A stretch of DNA of 64,000 nt, from positions 41,870 through 105,869 of the forward strand of contig SVKY01000002.1 in the NCBI GenBank assembly GCA_015068235.1, read 5' to 3'. This stretch comes from Oscillospiraceae bacterium. GTDB taxonomy: Bacteria > Bacillota > Clostridia > Oscillospirales > Oscillospiraceae. This document shows positions 29,251 through 40,081 of this stretch, piece after piece. The notes beneath the pieces are model-generated. The model had not been told where the DNA came from. It ran no database searches and saw nothing but the letters and a program-made list of their open reading frames with translations. A program made the position numbers and the translations under genes. How positions within the stretch are numbered: the first letter of the stretch is position 1; every line of letters begins with the position of its first letter.

Positions 29251-29431
29251 CGTTTTTCATCTGCGCTTCTACGGCATCGAGGATGAAACGGTTCAGACTT
29301 TTGCCCTGCTTTTTTGCAAAATCACTCAGCGCCTGCCTCTGCCCCTTCGGAACGACAACGCTGATGCGGTCATATGCTTTTTTGTTGTATCGTGCGGTTG
29401 CCTCTTTTTGCGCTTCGGAATACGACATCAT
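29243..29431 (-). CDS. Small Arc/CopG-like ribbon-helix-helix protein
   Basis: [35 protein letters not shown]. Confidence 0.65.
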   Translation of the reverse strand: MMSYSEAQKEATARYNKKAYDRISVVVPKGQRQALSDFAKKQGKSLNRFILDAVEAQMKNEK

Positions 29432-29558
29432 GATCACCCATGGATATAATAACGCATTTTTTGCCGATTCGCAAGTAACAATTGGGAGAAATAATTTGAG
29501 AATTGACTTTTCCGGTCTTTCCTGTTATGATGAATATATCTTATTAGGAAATGGAGCT

Positions 29559-29936
29559 ATGATCATGGAAAAAATCTTCACTGAAAATGCACCGGCAGCC
29601 ATCGGACCCTACAGCCAGGCAATGAAGGTCGGCAATCTGGTATTCACCTCTGGTCAGATTCCCATTGACCCGAAGACGGGCAATGTCGAGGCGCAGGATA
29701 TCACCGGGCAGACCGAGCAGGTTATGCAGAATTTGAAGGCTGTTTTGGAAGAAGCAGGCTCTTCGACCGCAAAGACCGTCAAGACCCTTTGTTTCCTGAC
29801 GGATATGGGCAATTTTGCCGCATTTAACGAGGTCTACGCCAAGTATTTCACCGAAAAGCCTGCAAGAAGCTGCGTCGCAGTTTGCGCACTTCCGAAGGGC
29901 GTTTTGGTCGAAGTTGAGGCTGTTGCCGAGATTTGA
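29559..29936 (+). CDS. ridA: RidA family deaminase
   Basis: [53 protein letters not shown]. Confidence 0.95.
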   Translation: MIMEKIFTENAPAAIGPYSQAMKVGNLVFTSGQIPIDPKTGNVEAQDITGQTEQVMQNLKAVLEEAGSSTAKTVKTLCFLTDMGNFAAFNEVYAKYFTEKPARSCVAVCALPKGVLVEVEAVAEI

Positions 29937-29989
29937 TCGTGCAGATGAAAGGAGCGCTGAAATTCGGTGCTCCTTTTTTGCAAAAAGCA

Positions 29990-30018
29990 TTGACAAAACA
30001 AGAATTAGCTGTTAAAAT
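29990..30018 (+). promoter_or_regulatory. Promoter of the alaS T-box leader
   Basis: TTGACA, 17-nt spacer, TAAAAT. Confidence 0.75.
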
Positions 30019-30024
30019 AGTAGC

Positions 30025-30252
30025 GTAAAATGCGAAATATGCGTTGAGGAAGCTAATTTATGCCAACGGCATCAGCGAGCAGGGGAGGGTGTAAGCCCTG
30101 CGGTCACGAGGTATGAACCGCCACTTCCGAGCTGTCTGCGATGAGCAGAACGCTTCATCTGCGTTAAGGGATGACTAAGATGCCGCAAGGCGAATTAGGG
30201 TGGTACCGCGAATTTCCTCGCCCCTATACATGGGGCGAGGTTTCTTTTTTAT
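30025..30252 (+). promoter_or_regulatory. T-box leader (Ala) upstream of alaS
   Basis: AGGGTGGTACCGCG (30197-30210), terminator CCTCGCCCC..GGGGCGAGG-TTTCTTTTTT; candidate specifier GCT at 30131. Confidence 0.9.
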
Positions 30253-30275
30253 CTTAAAAACGGAGGATATTTTAT

Positions 30276-32915
30276 ATGGCAACGAAAAAATACGGCGTAA
30301 ATGAATTGCGTGAGATGTTTTTGTCGTACTTTGAGGACAAGGGACATCTGCGTCTTCCCAGCTTTTCCCTGATTCCGCAGAACGATGCTTCGCTTCTGCT
30401 CATCAATTCCGGCATGGCGCCGATGAAGCCCTATTTCAAGGGTGAGGTCACACCGCCTCGCCGCAGAGTTTGCACCTGCCAGAAGTGCATCCGTACCGGT
30501 GACATCGACAACATCGGTCACACCGCACGTCACGGCACATATTTCGAAATGCTGGGCAATTTCTCTTTTGGTGATTATTTCAAGCATGAAGCGATCGCAT
30601 GGTGCTGGGAATTTTTGACCGAGGTCTGCGGTCTGGAGGCTGACAGGCTTTATCCCTCCGTCTATGAAAATGACGATGAGGCATTTGAGATTTGGAACAA
30701 GGAGATCGGCATTGCTGCCGACCGCATTTACCGCTTTGGCAAGGCAGACAATTTCTGGGAGCATGGCTCCGGTCCGTGCGGTCCCTGTTCCGAGGTATAC
30801 TATGACCGTGGCGAGAAGTACGGCTGCGGCAAGCCCGATTGTGTTGTCGGCTGCGATTGCGACCGCTACATGGAGGTTTGGAACAACGTTTTCTCCCAAT
30901 TTGACAATGACGGTCAGGGCAATTATACCGATCTTGCACAGAAGAACATCGACACCGGCATGGGCTTGGAGCGTTTGGCTGTTGCATGTCAGGATGTACC
31001 GAGTCTGTTCGATGTCGATACGGTGATGAACATCACAAACAAGGTCACCGAGATCACCGGCGCAAGCTATGGCATGAGTCGTGAGAAGGACGTTTCTCTG
31101 CGTGTGATCACCGACCATATCCGTGCATCGACCTTTATGATCTGTGACGGTGTTCTGCCTTCGAATGAGGGTCGTGGCTATGTTCTGCGCAGACTGTTAA
31201 GACGTGCAGCTCGTCATGGAAAGCTTTTGGGCGTGAATAAGCCCTTCCTGTGCGACGTCGTTCCGACGGTCATTCAGGAAAATGAGGGGCACTATTCCGA
31301 CCTGCGTGAACGTGCGGATTATATCATTCGTGTCGTGCGTGTGGAAGAGGAGAATTTTGCAAAGACCATCGACGGCGGTATGCGTATTTTCTCCGAGATG
31401 CTCGCAGCACATAAGGAAAAGAACGAAACTGTTTTTGCAGGCGCCGATGCTTTCAAGCTCTATGATACCTATGGATTCCCGATCGATCTGACCATCGAGA
31501 TGGCGAAGGAAGAGGGAATGGAGGTTGATGAAGAGGGCTTTAAGGCGCTCATGCAGGAGCAGAAGGTGCGTGCCCGTGAGGCTCGCAAGGCATTGGGAGA
31601 TCTAGGCTGGGCAGGCATTGATTTCGGCCAGGATATGCCCTCTACCGAATTTGTCGGCTATGACAATGACAAGTGCGAAGGCAAGATTCTTGCCATCGTT
31701 GCAGACGAAGAATTCCGTGAAGAGATCGGCGAGGGCGTGGAAGCTATTGTCGTTTTGGATCAAACCACGATGTACGCCGAGATGGGCGGTCAGGTGGCTG
31801 ACCATGGCGTGATTGAAAATAATGACGGTCGCTTTGAAGTCCATGATGTTCAGAAGAACAAGGGCGGAAAGTATATGCACTATGGCAAGGTCGTTAGTGG
31901 CTGCTTGAAGGTTGGAGAAGCCTACAGCGTTTCTTACGACGATCAGCGCCGTAAGGCGATCCGCAGAGCGCATACGGCAACGCACCTGCTGCAGACGGCA
32001 CTGAGCCGTGTTTTGGGCGAGCATTGCCATCAGGCAGGCTCTCTGGTCGAGCCGGATCACCTGCGCTTTGACTTCACGCATTTCTCCGCAGTGACACCGC
32101 AGGAGATGCTCGAGATCAATAGTGAAGTGATGGATATGGTCCTTAACGGCATCGATGTTGAAACTCTCGTTCTGCCGATCGAAGAAGCAAAGAAGCTTGG
32201 GGCAACGGCACTCTTTGGCGAAAAGTACGGCGATACTGTCCGCGTGGTCAAGATGGGTGACGACTCTTTGGAATTCTGCGGCGGTACACATTTGGACAAT
32301 ACTGCAAAGGTTGGTCCGTTCCGTATTCTTTCTGAGGCATCTGTTGCTTCCGGCGTGCGCCGCATCGAGGCTTACACCGGAAAGACCGTGCTCAATCAGT
32401 TTGAGAATGCAAACCGCATGCTTATCGACGCAGCGGACGAACTCAAGACCACGCCGAAGGAACTCATCCACCGTGCGCACAGCGTGATGGTGGAAATGAA
32501 GGAGCTAAAGCAGGATATCGACAAGATGAAGGATAAGCTCTTCACGGGCGATATCGAGCGCTGCCTGTTTGCTGCCAGGGAGGTTAACGGTCTGAAGGTT
32601 TTGACCGTCCTCAGAAATGATATTGCGGCAAACGACCTGCGCAAGATGGGCGACTTTATCCGTGACCGTGAGCCGAAGGCGGTTGCTGTTTTGGCAACGA
32701 CTCAAGGTGAGAAGATTACGCTGCTTGCAGTATGTGGTAAGGATGCTATCGCTGCCGGCATTAAGGCAGGTATGCTGATCAAGGAGGTCAGTGCTGTCTG
32801 CGGTGGCAGCGGCGGCGGCAAGCCCGACAGTGCCATGGGCGGCGGCAAGGACCTGACCAAGCTTGACGATGCGCTTGCGATCGTTGACAACTTTGTTACA
32901 ACGCATATTGCGTGA
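30276..32915 (+). CDS. alaS: Alanyl-tRNA synthetase
   Basis: NSGMAPMKPYFKG, HTATHLLQTAL, GGGGKPDSAMGGG-type C-terminus. Confidence 0.98.
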   Translation: MATKKYGVNELREMFLSYFEDKGHLRLPSFSLIPQNDASLLLINSGMAPMKPYFKGEVTPPRRRVCTCQKCIRTGDIDNIGHTARHGTYFEMLGNFSFGDYFKHEAIAWCWEFLTEVCGLEADRLYPSVYENDDEAFEIWNKEIGIAADRIYRFGKADNFWEHGSGPCGPCSEVYYDRGEKYGCGKPDCVVGCDCDRYMEVWNNVFSQFDNDGQGNYTDLAQKNIDTGMGLERLAVACQDVPSLFDVDTVMNITNKVTEITGASYGMSREKDVSLRVITDHIRASTFMICDGVLPSNEGRGYVLRRLLRRAARHGKLLGVNKPFLCDVVPTVIQENEGHYSDLRERADYIIRVVRVEEENFAKTIDGGMRIFSEMLAAHKEKNETVFAGADAFKLYDTYGFPIDLTIEMAKEEGMEVDEEGFKALMQEQKVRAREARKALGDLGWAGIDFGQDMPSTEFVGYDNDKCEGKILAIVADEEFREEIGEGVEAIVVLDQTTMYAEMGGQVADHGVIENNDGRFEVHDVQKNKGGKYMHYGKVVSGCLKVGEAYSVSYDDQRRKAIRRAHTATHLLQTALSRVLGEHCHQAGSLVEPDHLRFDFTHFSAVTPQEMLEINSEVMDMVLNGIDVETLVLPIEEAKKLGATALFGEKYGDTVRVVKMGDDSLEFCGGTHLDNTAKVGPFRILSEASVASGVRRIEAYTGKTVLNQFENANRMLIDAADELKTTPKELIHRAHSVMVEMKELKQDIDKMKDKLFTGDIERCLFAAREVNGLKVLTVLRNDIAANDLRKMGDFIRDREPKAVAVLATTQGEKITLLAVCGKDAIAAGIKAGMLIKEVSAVCGGSGGGKPDSAMGGGKDLTKLDDALAIVDNFVTTHIA

Positions 32916-32925
32916 GGAGAGACAG

Positions 32926-33264
32926 ATGGAAAACTGCATTTTTTGTAAAATTATCGCAGGGGAGATTTCCTCGAAAAAGATTTATGAAGACGAGCGCTGC
33001 TTGGCATTTTATGACATTGCGCCGATGGCTCCGCAGCATTTTTTGGTCATCCCGAAGGAGCATTTGACCGGTGCGAACAAGATCTACGAGGAGCAGGAGG
33101 CGCTGATCGGCCATATTTTCGGCGTGATCCGTAAGCTGACAAGTGTCATTGGCTTCTCCGATGGTTTCCGTGTCGTGACCAATTGCGGCAAGGATGCAGG
33201 TCAGACGGTGGATCATCTGCATTTCCATGTCCTTGGCGGCAAGGAGCTGGGCAGCTTTAACTAA
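32926..33264 (+). CDS. HIT-family (histidine triad) protein
   Basis: CIFCKIIAGEISS, QTVDHLHFHVLGG. Confidence 0.95.
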   Translation: MENCIFCKIIAGEISSKKIYEDERCLAFYDIAPMAPQHFLVIPKEHLTGANKIYEEQEALIGHIFGVIRKLTSVIGFSDGFRVVTNCGKDAGQTVDHLHFHVLGGKELGSFN

Positions 33265-33324
33265 CGAATGCAAAAGGTGGGGTGATCGCATCCCACCTTT
33301 TGAGCCTATGAGGAGGGAGAGCAT

Positions 33325-35552
33325 ATGCGTAAGCTTGCAATATTTTCTTGCAGCTTTGCAGCGGCTTGTGCAGCCTATATTTGGCTGCTTTCGCCGAAGA
33401 CGGCGCTTCTGTTTAGCATTGCGCTGTTGTCTGCTGCGATGCTCTTGCTCTTCCTGAAAAACAATGCGGCAAAGCGTTGCAGGATCGCAGCCGTGGCGAT
33501 GGCGATCGGACTTGTGTGGAGCTATGGCTATGAAGCGATGAAAATTGCGCCGTTGCGTGAATTATGCGGCGAGGACGTGCTTGTGCAAACGACGCTCAGC
33601 AACTATCCGGAAAAGACGCAGTACGGTTATCGCATGGAAACGAGCGTCGGCGGCGGTACGATGCTGCTGTATCTCAACGGCGATTACAGCTTCTTAAAGC
33701 CGGAGACCGTGTGACCCTGCAGGCAGAGGTGGTCGATGTTTCTCGCGGCAGCGGTGACGAGGAGAATTTGTATTTCCAATCGAGGGATATTTCGCTTTTG
33801 GCGTTTCCGAATGAGGAGCCGAGGATTGAAACGGCGAAAGAGATCCCGCTTGGCGATTTGCCGGCTCACTGGGCGCATGTGATCCGTCAGCGCATCACTA
33901 CCCTTTTTCCGCAGGATACCGAGGGCTTTATGTGTGCGCTTTTGACCGGCGAGAAAGATGGCATTCATTATGCTGTGCGCAGCCAAATGTCCACTACGGG
34001 GTTGTCGCATGTGTTTTCTGTTTCGGGAATGCATGTTTCACTGCTTGTCGGATTTTTTATGTTGCTGATCCCTAAAAAGCGCCTTGCTGCGATCTGCGGG
34101 ATTGTCGCAATGCTTGTCTTCGCTGCGATGCTGGGCTTTGCACCCTCTGTCACACGAGCGGTGATCATGAACACGATTTTGCTGCTTGCGCCGATTTTTA
34201 AGCGGGAGAATGATCCTGCGACCACATTGAGCTTTGCGCTGTTTGTGATCCTGCTGGGCAATCCGTGGGCGATTGCAAACCTGGGCTTGCAGCTATCCTT
34301 CTTATCAATGGCAGGGATTTTCCTCTTTGCATCGAAGCTGCACAACAAAATCATAGGAAAAATACGAAGCAGGAAGGATTCTCTTTCGCAGAAATTTTTG
34401 CGTACCTGTAGTGTGAATTTTTCCACCTCGCTTTCAGCGATGGTGCTGACGCTGCCGATCACGGCGATCACCTTCGGGACGATCTCCCTGATTTCACCGT
34501 TGGCGAATTTGCTTCTTTTGAATCTGATCAGCCTGATCTTCACATCGGGCTTTGCGATCTTGATTGCGGGGATCGTTACGCCGTTTGGAATTGCGCTTGC
34601 GTGGCTGCTTTCGTGGGCGATCCGCCTGGTTATGTATGTGATGGAGATTTTGGCTGCACTTCCGTTCTCGGCGGTCGAGGCAGACAGTCCCTACTTTGCG
34701 GCATGGCTCGTGGCTGCGTATATGATGCTGGCGTTTTTCCTGCTTTTGCGCAAGGAACGAAAGCTCAGAGATCTATTTGCGGCAACGGCTGCGACCTTGC
34801 TGTGCGCCATCGGCTTCAGCCTTTTGGACGTGCCAGAGGGAAGCGTAACGATGCTTGATGTCGGACAGGGGCAGAGTATTTTGCTGCAAAGCGGCGATTT
34901 TACCGCCATGGTCGATTGCGGCGGTGACAGCGGCGATGCCGATGGAGAAACGGCAGCAAGAGCCTTGCTCAGCTATGGGCATCGGGAGCTTGATGCGCTG
35001 ATTTTGACGCATTTTGACAAGGATCATACCTGCGGCGCAGAGCAGCTTTTTGAACGCATTAAGGTCCAATATTTATTCCTGCCGGATATTTCGCATGATG
35101 CAGGACGCCGTGAAGAGGTGATCGCAGCGGCGGAGAATGCCGGTGTTGAGATTTGCTTTGTGATGCAGGATATGACATTGGAGGCGGAAGATGCAAAAAT
35201 CGAGCTGATGGCGCCTGTTTCCGATGATTCTGACAATGAGGGACTTTGTGCATTGCTGTCGATGGGAGAATGTGATATACTTGTCACGGGAGACATGAGC
35301 ATCGATGCGGAGCATGAATTGTTAAAAACCCATAACCTGCCGCAGGTGGAGATCCTTGTGGCAGGGCATCATGGTTCAAAATATTCAACATCTCCTGCAC
35401 TTTTGCGAAAAACACAGCCGCAAGCGGTGCTGATCTCCGTGGGGGAGAACTCCTACGGGCATCCGTCGCAGGAGGTTTTGGAACGAATTTCTGCCGTTGG
35501 TGCGAGTGTTTATTGCACCGATCTCAACGGTGAGATTACAATTACGAGGTAG
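33325..35552 (+). pseudogene. comEC: ComEC/Rec2 competence protein split by a single-nucleotide frameshift
   Basis: ORF 33325-33714 ends ...NGDYSFLKPETV*; the 33564-35552 frame continues AGDRVTLQAEVVD...FSVSGMHVSLLVG...MLDVGQGQSILLQSGDF...LTHFDKDH. Confidence 0.85.
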
Positions 35553-35555
35553 GCT

Positions 35556-36584
35556 ATGGCAAAAAAGGCGACCGGTACTTCTGCCGGAGGCGAACAGCTG
35601 AAAAATGATTTGAAAAATAAAACGCTCGGGCGATTTTATATCATCTTTGGAGAAGAGGACTATCTGCGCCGATACTACCACGAGCAGGTAAAAAAGCAGC
35701 TTTTGGACGATTTGACGGCGGATTTTAATTATCATCGTCTGACGAGTGAGAATTTTTCTTTGCAGCTTCTGTTTGACAGTCTGGAGGCACTGCCGATGAT
35801 GGCAGACCGCTCGCTTGTGGAAATCGATGAGGTGGATTTGTTTGCGCTGAACGAGGAGGAAACGCAACAGCTCAGCGAGCTTTTGAGCGACCTTCCGGAT
35901 TATTGCTGTCTTGTGATGGTTTATAACGATTTTAAGCCGGATAAGCGGAAAAAGCTGTGGAAAACCTTGGAAAAAACTGCGGTTTTGGCAGAGTATAAAT
36001 ATCAGAGCGAGACCGAGCTTCGCCCATGGATCGTGCGCCATTTTAAGGACCACGGAAAAAGCATTTCCGCTGATTTGTGCAATTACCTTATTGGTTTGAC
36101 AGGCAGCTCCATGACGAGACTTTTGATGGAGATCGAGAAGATTTGCAGCTACAGCGGCGCTGAGATGATCGTGCGTGAAGATGTCGATGCGGTGGTTGAG
36201 CCGACATTGGAGGCGATCGTGTTCGAGCTGACCGATGCGATGGCAGAGCGAAGATTTGACCTTGCCATTGAACGGCTGCATGTGATGTTCAAGATGCAGA
36301 CGGAGCCGATCCCGATCGTTGCTGCCATCGGGGGTCAAATGCGCAGGCTCAGAGCGGCAAAGATTTTGAAAAATGCCGATGAGCTGGCAGGTGTCTGTTC
36401 ATTGCAGTCATACGCCGCAGGAAAAACGATGACGCAGGCTCGCAGATTTTCAGAACGCTTTTGCAACCGTGCGGTGCTGCTTTGCTGTGATACCGACTAC
36501 AAGCTCAAGACCTCCTATGATGAGGGACAGCGCTTGGTTGAGATGCTGATTTTGCAATTGGCACAGGAGGCAAGCAATGATTAA
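35556..36584 (+). CDS. holA: DNA polymerase III delta subunit
   Basis: FYIIFGEEDYLRRYY, LLFDSLEALPMMADRSLVEI. Confidence 0.92.
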   Translation: MAKKATGTSAGGEQLKNDLKNKTLGRFYIIFGEEDYLRRYYHEQVKKQLLDDLTADFNYHRLTSENFSLQLLFDSLEALPMMADRSLVEIDEVDLFALNEEETQQLSELLSDLPDYCCLVMVYNDFKPDKRKKLWKTLEKTAVLAEYKYQSETELRPWIVRHFKDHGKSISADLCNYLIGLTGSSMTRLLMEIEKICSYSGAEMIVREDVDAVVEPTLEAIVFELTDAMAERRFDLAIERLHVMFKMQTEPIPIVAAIGGQMRRLRAAKILKNADELAGVCSLQSYAAGKTMTQARRFSERFCNRAVLLCCDTDYKLKTSYDEGQRLVEMLILQLAQEASND

Positions 36585-37164
36585 GCTGCGCCAAGCCATC
36601 GTCGTTGAGGGCAGATACGACAAGAATACGCTTTCTCAGATCGTGGATGCGCCGATTTTTGAGACCAACGGCTTCGGCATTATGAAGGATAAAAAATTAT
36701 TGGCGTTTTTGCGCCGTGTGGCGCAGGAGCGTGGGCTTGTGATCTTGACAGATTCCGATGGCGCAGGCTTTGTGATCCGCAATTTTTTGAAGGGCGCTTT
36801 GCCGAAGGAACATGTACTGCACGCTTATATTCCCGATGTTTACGGCAAGGAGCGGCGCAAGGCGCACGGCGGTAAGGAGGGAAAGCTCGGCGTGGAAGGT
36901 ATGAGCAGGGAAATTCTGCGCAAAGCGCTTGAAAACGCGGGGGTACAGGTGGAGGAAGCGTCCGAGCCTGTGCGCCGAATTACGAAGACAGATTTATTTC
37001 TCGCAGGTCTATCCGGAGGAAGCAGCAGCAGCGCTAAGCGCAAGGAGCTTCAGCTTGATTTGAATTTGCCGGAGCATTTGGGCAGTAATGCCTTTTTGGA
37101 GGCGCTGAATCTTCTGATGAGCTACGAGGAATTTGAACAAAGATACGGAGTAAATCATGATTGA
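36577..37164 (+). CDS. Toprim-domain RNase M5-like protein
   Basis: IVVEGRYDKNTLSQIVDAPIFETNGFGI, LTDSDGAGFVIRNFL. Confidence 0.85.
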   Translation: MIKLRQAIVVEGRYDKNTLSQIVDAPIFETNGFGIMKDKKLLAFLRRVAQERGLVILTDSDGAGFVIRNFLKGALPKEHVLHAYIPDVYGKERRKAHGGKEGKLGVEGMSREILRKALENAGVQVEEASEPVRRITKTDLFLAGLSGGSSSSAKRKELQLDLNLPEHLGSNAFLEALNLLMSYEEFEQRYGVNHD

Positions 37165-39025
37165 GATTTCGGTAAAAAACCTGGTCAAATCGTTTGAGGT
37201 CGGAGACACGCTTCTGGATGGTATGAGCTTTGATATCCACGAGGGCGAATGTGTCGGCATCATGGGACGAAACGGCTGCGGCAAAACAACGCTGTTTCGG
37301 CTTCTGACGGGGGAGCTTTTTCCCGATGAGGGAGAGATCATGATCACAGCGCACAAACGCATTGGCTTGATCTCTCAGATTCCGCATTATCCGCAGGGCT
37401 ATACGGTGGAGATGGTTTTGAGAACTGCCTTTGCCAACCTTGAGCGCTTGCGGACAAAAATGGAGGCTTTGGAGCAAAAGCTGACTGCTTCGGCACCGAA
37501 GGCGCTTTTGGATGAATATGACAGCTTGAGCAATGCTTATTTGACCGGTGGAGGCTACGAGCAGGATACACAGGTTGATAAAATTTGCAACGGCTTGGGA
37601 ATCCCAATGCAGATGCGTGCGCAGGAATTTGACCGACTTTCCGGCGGCGAAAAGACCCGTGTGAACCTCGGAAGATTGTTGCTGGAAAAAACGGATATTT
37701 TGCTGTTGGACGAGCCGACCAACCATTTGGATCTGAAAAGCGTGGAGTGGCTTGAGGAATATATTCTGAAATTCAAGGGTACGGTATTGACGATCTCCCA
37801 TGACCGTTTTTTCCTGGATCGGGTAGTTGACCGCATCATTGAAATTTCAGCCGGAAAGGCGGAATTTTACAGCGGCAATTACACCTTCTATCTGCAGGAA
37901 AAGCAGGAGCGCTTTAACCGTCAGCTCAAACAATACGAGCAGGAGCAGGCGAAGCTGAAGCAGCTCGGCTACACGGTCGAGCGCATGAAGGGCTGGGGCA
38001 TCAACAACCGTGTGCTCTATCGCAGAGCGATGTCGATCCAGCACCGCATGGAGCGCATTGAGAAAACCGAACGCCCCCGCACCGAGAAGACCATGCGAGC
38101 CCGGTTCGGAGAAAAGGAATTTCACGGCGACGAGGTGTTGAGCGTCAAAAATTTGTCGAAAAGCTTTGGCGAACGAACGCTGTTTTCTGATGTGGAGCTG
38201 ACGGTGCGCGGCGGTGAACGCATTGCGCTTTTGGGCGACAACGGCACAGGAAAAACGACATTTTTGCGTGTACTTCTCGGAGAGCTGGCAGGGGAAGGGA
38301 AGATCAAATTCGGACCGTCCGTCAAGTCGGCTTACCTGCCGCAGGTGATGCACTTTTCGCATCCCGAGAGAACGCTTTACGATACGATGCTCTATGAGAA
38401 AAAATGTACGCCGCAATCGGCGCGTGACCGTTTGGGCGCATTTCTCTTCTCGGGCGAGGACGTGTTTAAGACCGTCGGAACGCTTTCGGGCGGCGAGCAG
38501 TCAAGGCTCAGGCTTTGCATGCTGATGGATGAGAAAATCAATCTTTTGATCCTGGACGAGCCGACGAACCATTTGGATGTTGCTTCAAGAGAATGGGTGG
38601 AATGTGCGATCGAGGAATACGAGGGAACGCTGATCTTCGTTTCGCATGACCGCTATTTTGTGGACAAATTTGCAAGCCGTATTTGGGAGCTGGAGAACGG
38701 CAAAATTCGGGATTTTCCATGCGGCTATGCAAAATATCGTTCAATTAAGGAGCATGAAACTGCGCCGCAGTTCCAACCCCAGAAGAAAAAAGAAAAGCCT
38801 GCCAAGATCATCGGCAGCAAGGAGCTGGAAAAGCTTGTGCGGCGTTTGGAGCGAGAGATCGCTTCGCAGGAGCAGGTGATGGCGGAGCTTGATGCGGCGC
38901 TGGAAAATGCGGCGTCTGACTATCAGGAGCTGATGCGCCTGACGCAAGAACGTCAGAAAGAGGAAACAAAATTGGATGACCTGATGCAGCAGTGGGAAGA
39001 AGCCGCCGCTGCACTGGAAGAATAA
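37157..39025 (+). CDS. ABC-F family ATPase
   Basis: Two ABC domains: GRNGCGKTT/LSGGEKTRVNL and GDNGTGKTT/LSGGEQSRLRL, LLDEPTNHLD twice, C-terminal coiled coil. Confidence 0.95.
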   Translation: MIEISVKNLVKSFEVGDTLLDGMSFDIHEGECVGIMGRNGCGKTTLFRLLTGELFPDEGEIMITAHKRIGLISQIPHYPQGYTVEMVLRTAFANLERLRTKMEALEQKLTASAPKALLDEYDSLSNAYLTGGGYEQDTQVDKICNGLGIPMQMRAQEFDRLSGGEKTRVNLGRLLLEKTDILLLDEPTNHLDLKSVEWLEEYILKFKGTVLTISHDRFFLDRVVDRIIEISAGKAEFYSGNYTFYLQEKQERFNRQLKQYEQEQAKLKQLGYTVERMKGWGINNRVLYRRAMSIQHRMERIEKTERPRTEKTMRARFGEKEFHGDEVLSVKNLSKSFGERTLFSDVELTVRGGERIALLGDNGTGKTTFLRVLLGELAGEGKIKFGPSVKSAYLPQVMHFSHPERTLYDTMLYEKKCTPQSARDRLGAFLFSGEDVFKTVGTLSGGEQSRLRLCMLMDEKINLLILDEPTNHLDVASREWVECAIEEYEGTLIFVSHDRYFVDKFASRIWELENGKIRDFPCGYAKYRSIKEHETAPQFQPQKKKEKPAKIIGSKELEKLVRRLEREIASQEQVMAELDAALENAASDYQELMRLTQERQKEETKLDDLMQQWEEAAAALEE

Positions 39026-39039
39026 AGGAGTGTGCAACT

Positions 39040-39858
39040 ATGAGTGAACAATGCAGCGGCAATTGCGCAAGCTGCGGTGAAAGCTGCGGCGAACGTAAGC
39101 AGGAGAGCCTGCTTGCCGAGCTTCACGCCAAATCGAGCGTAAAGAAGGTATATGCCGTCGTTTCGGGTAAGGGCGGCGTCGGCAAGAGCACCGTGACGAG
39201 CATGCTGGCAACGGCGATGCAAAGAGCGGGAAAGCGTACTGCCATTTTGGATGCGGATATTACCGGTCCGTCCATTCCCAAAAGCTTCGGTGTCGGGCAG
39301 TGTATGGCAGATGACGATGGCATCTATCCTGCGCTGAGCAAAAACGGGATTCAGATCATGTCGATCAATCTCATGCTGGATAACGAGAGCGATCCTGTTT
39401 TGTGGCGTGGTCCGATCATTGCAGGCGCTGTCAAGCAGTTTTGGACAGATGTGATTTGGGACAATGTGGATTATATGTTTGTGGATATGCCTCCCGGAAC
39501 GGGCGATGTTCCGCTGACGGTGTTCCAATCCCTGCCCATCGACGGTGTGATCATCGTCACATCACCGCAGGAGCTCGTCGGCATGATCGTTTCCAAGGCG
39601 GTCAGGATGGCAAACATGATGAACGTTCCTGTGCTTGGCTTGGTGGAAAATTACAGCTATTTCCGCTGCGCTGATTGCGGAGCGAAGCATGAGCTGTTTG
39701 GCAAGAGCCATATCCAAGAGATTGCAGAGGAATACCACCTGCCGGTTTTGGCAAGACTTCCGATCGATCCGACGGTCGCAGAAAAATGCGACAACGGTAA
39801 GGCAGACGAGCTTGACACGACACAGATAGAGGCTGCCGTTGCTGCGATTGTGAAATAA
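39040..39858 (+). CDS. Mrp/NBP35-family P-loop Fe-S carrier
   Basis: VVSGKGGVGKSTVTSMLA, MPPGTGDVPLTVFQSLPIDG. Confidence 0.93.
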   Translation: MSEQCSGNCASCGESCGERKQESLLAELHAKSSVKKVYAVVSGKGGVGKSTVTSMLATAMQRAGKRTAILDADITGPSIPKSFGVGQCMADDDGIYPALSKNGIQIMSINLMLDNESDPVLWRGPIIAGAVKQFWTDVIWDNVDYMFVDMPPGTGDVPLTVFQSLPIDGVIIVTSPQELVGMIVSKAVRMANMMNVPVLGLVENYSYFRCADCGAKHELFGKSHIQEIAEEYHLPVLARLPIDPTVAEKCDNGKADELDTTQIEAAVAAIVK

Positions 39859-39875
39859 CGGTTGCTCGAATGCAA

Positions 39876-39912
39876 GGATTTTTCGGTTTTTCCGCAAAAT
39901 CCTTGCTTTTCT
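39876..39912 (+). terminator. Rho-independent terminator
   Basis: GCAAGGATTTT..AAAATCCTTGC-TTTTC. Confidence 0.75.
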
Positions 39913-40081
39913 TATTGGCGCTTTGCACTGGCGCACAAAACAAGTCCATTGCAAGCGCACTCAGCATCGGCAGCTTGGCTTCGGGTTCGTTTGGATGGCG
40001 GAAAAACTGAAAATTTCTCTTTACAGAATGCAAACTTTGGGGTATACTGTATAAGGAAATTTTTGTGATGGAGCGATTGAT

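Noticed and set aside
30249-31118. 289-aa minus-strand ORF within alaS
   Set aside because: Antisense shadow of alaS overlapping the T-box terminator region.
33690-33715. Programmed -1 frameshift in comEC
   Set aside because: CTTAAAG is not a canonical X XXY YYZ heptamer and a one-G indel explains it more simply; kept only as a minor alternative.
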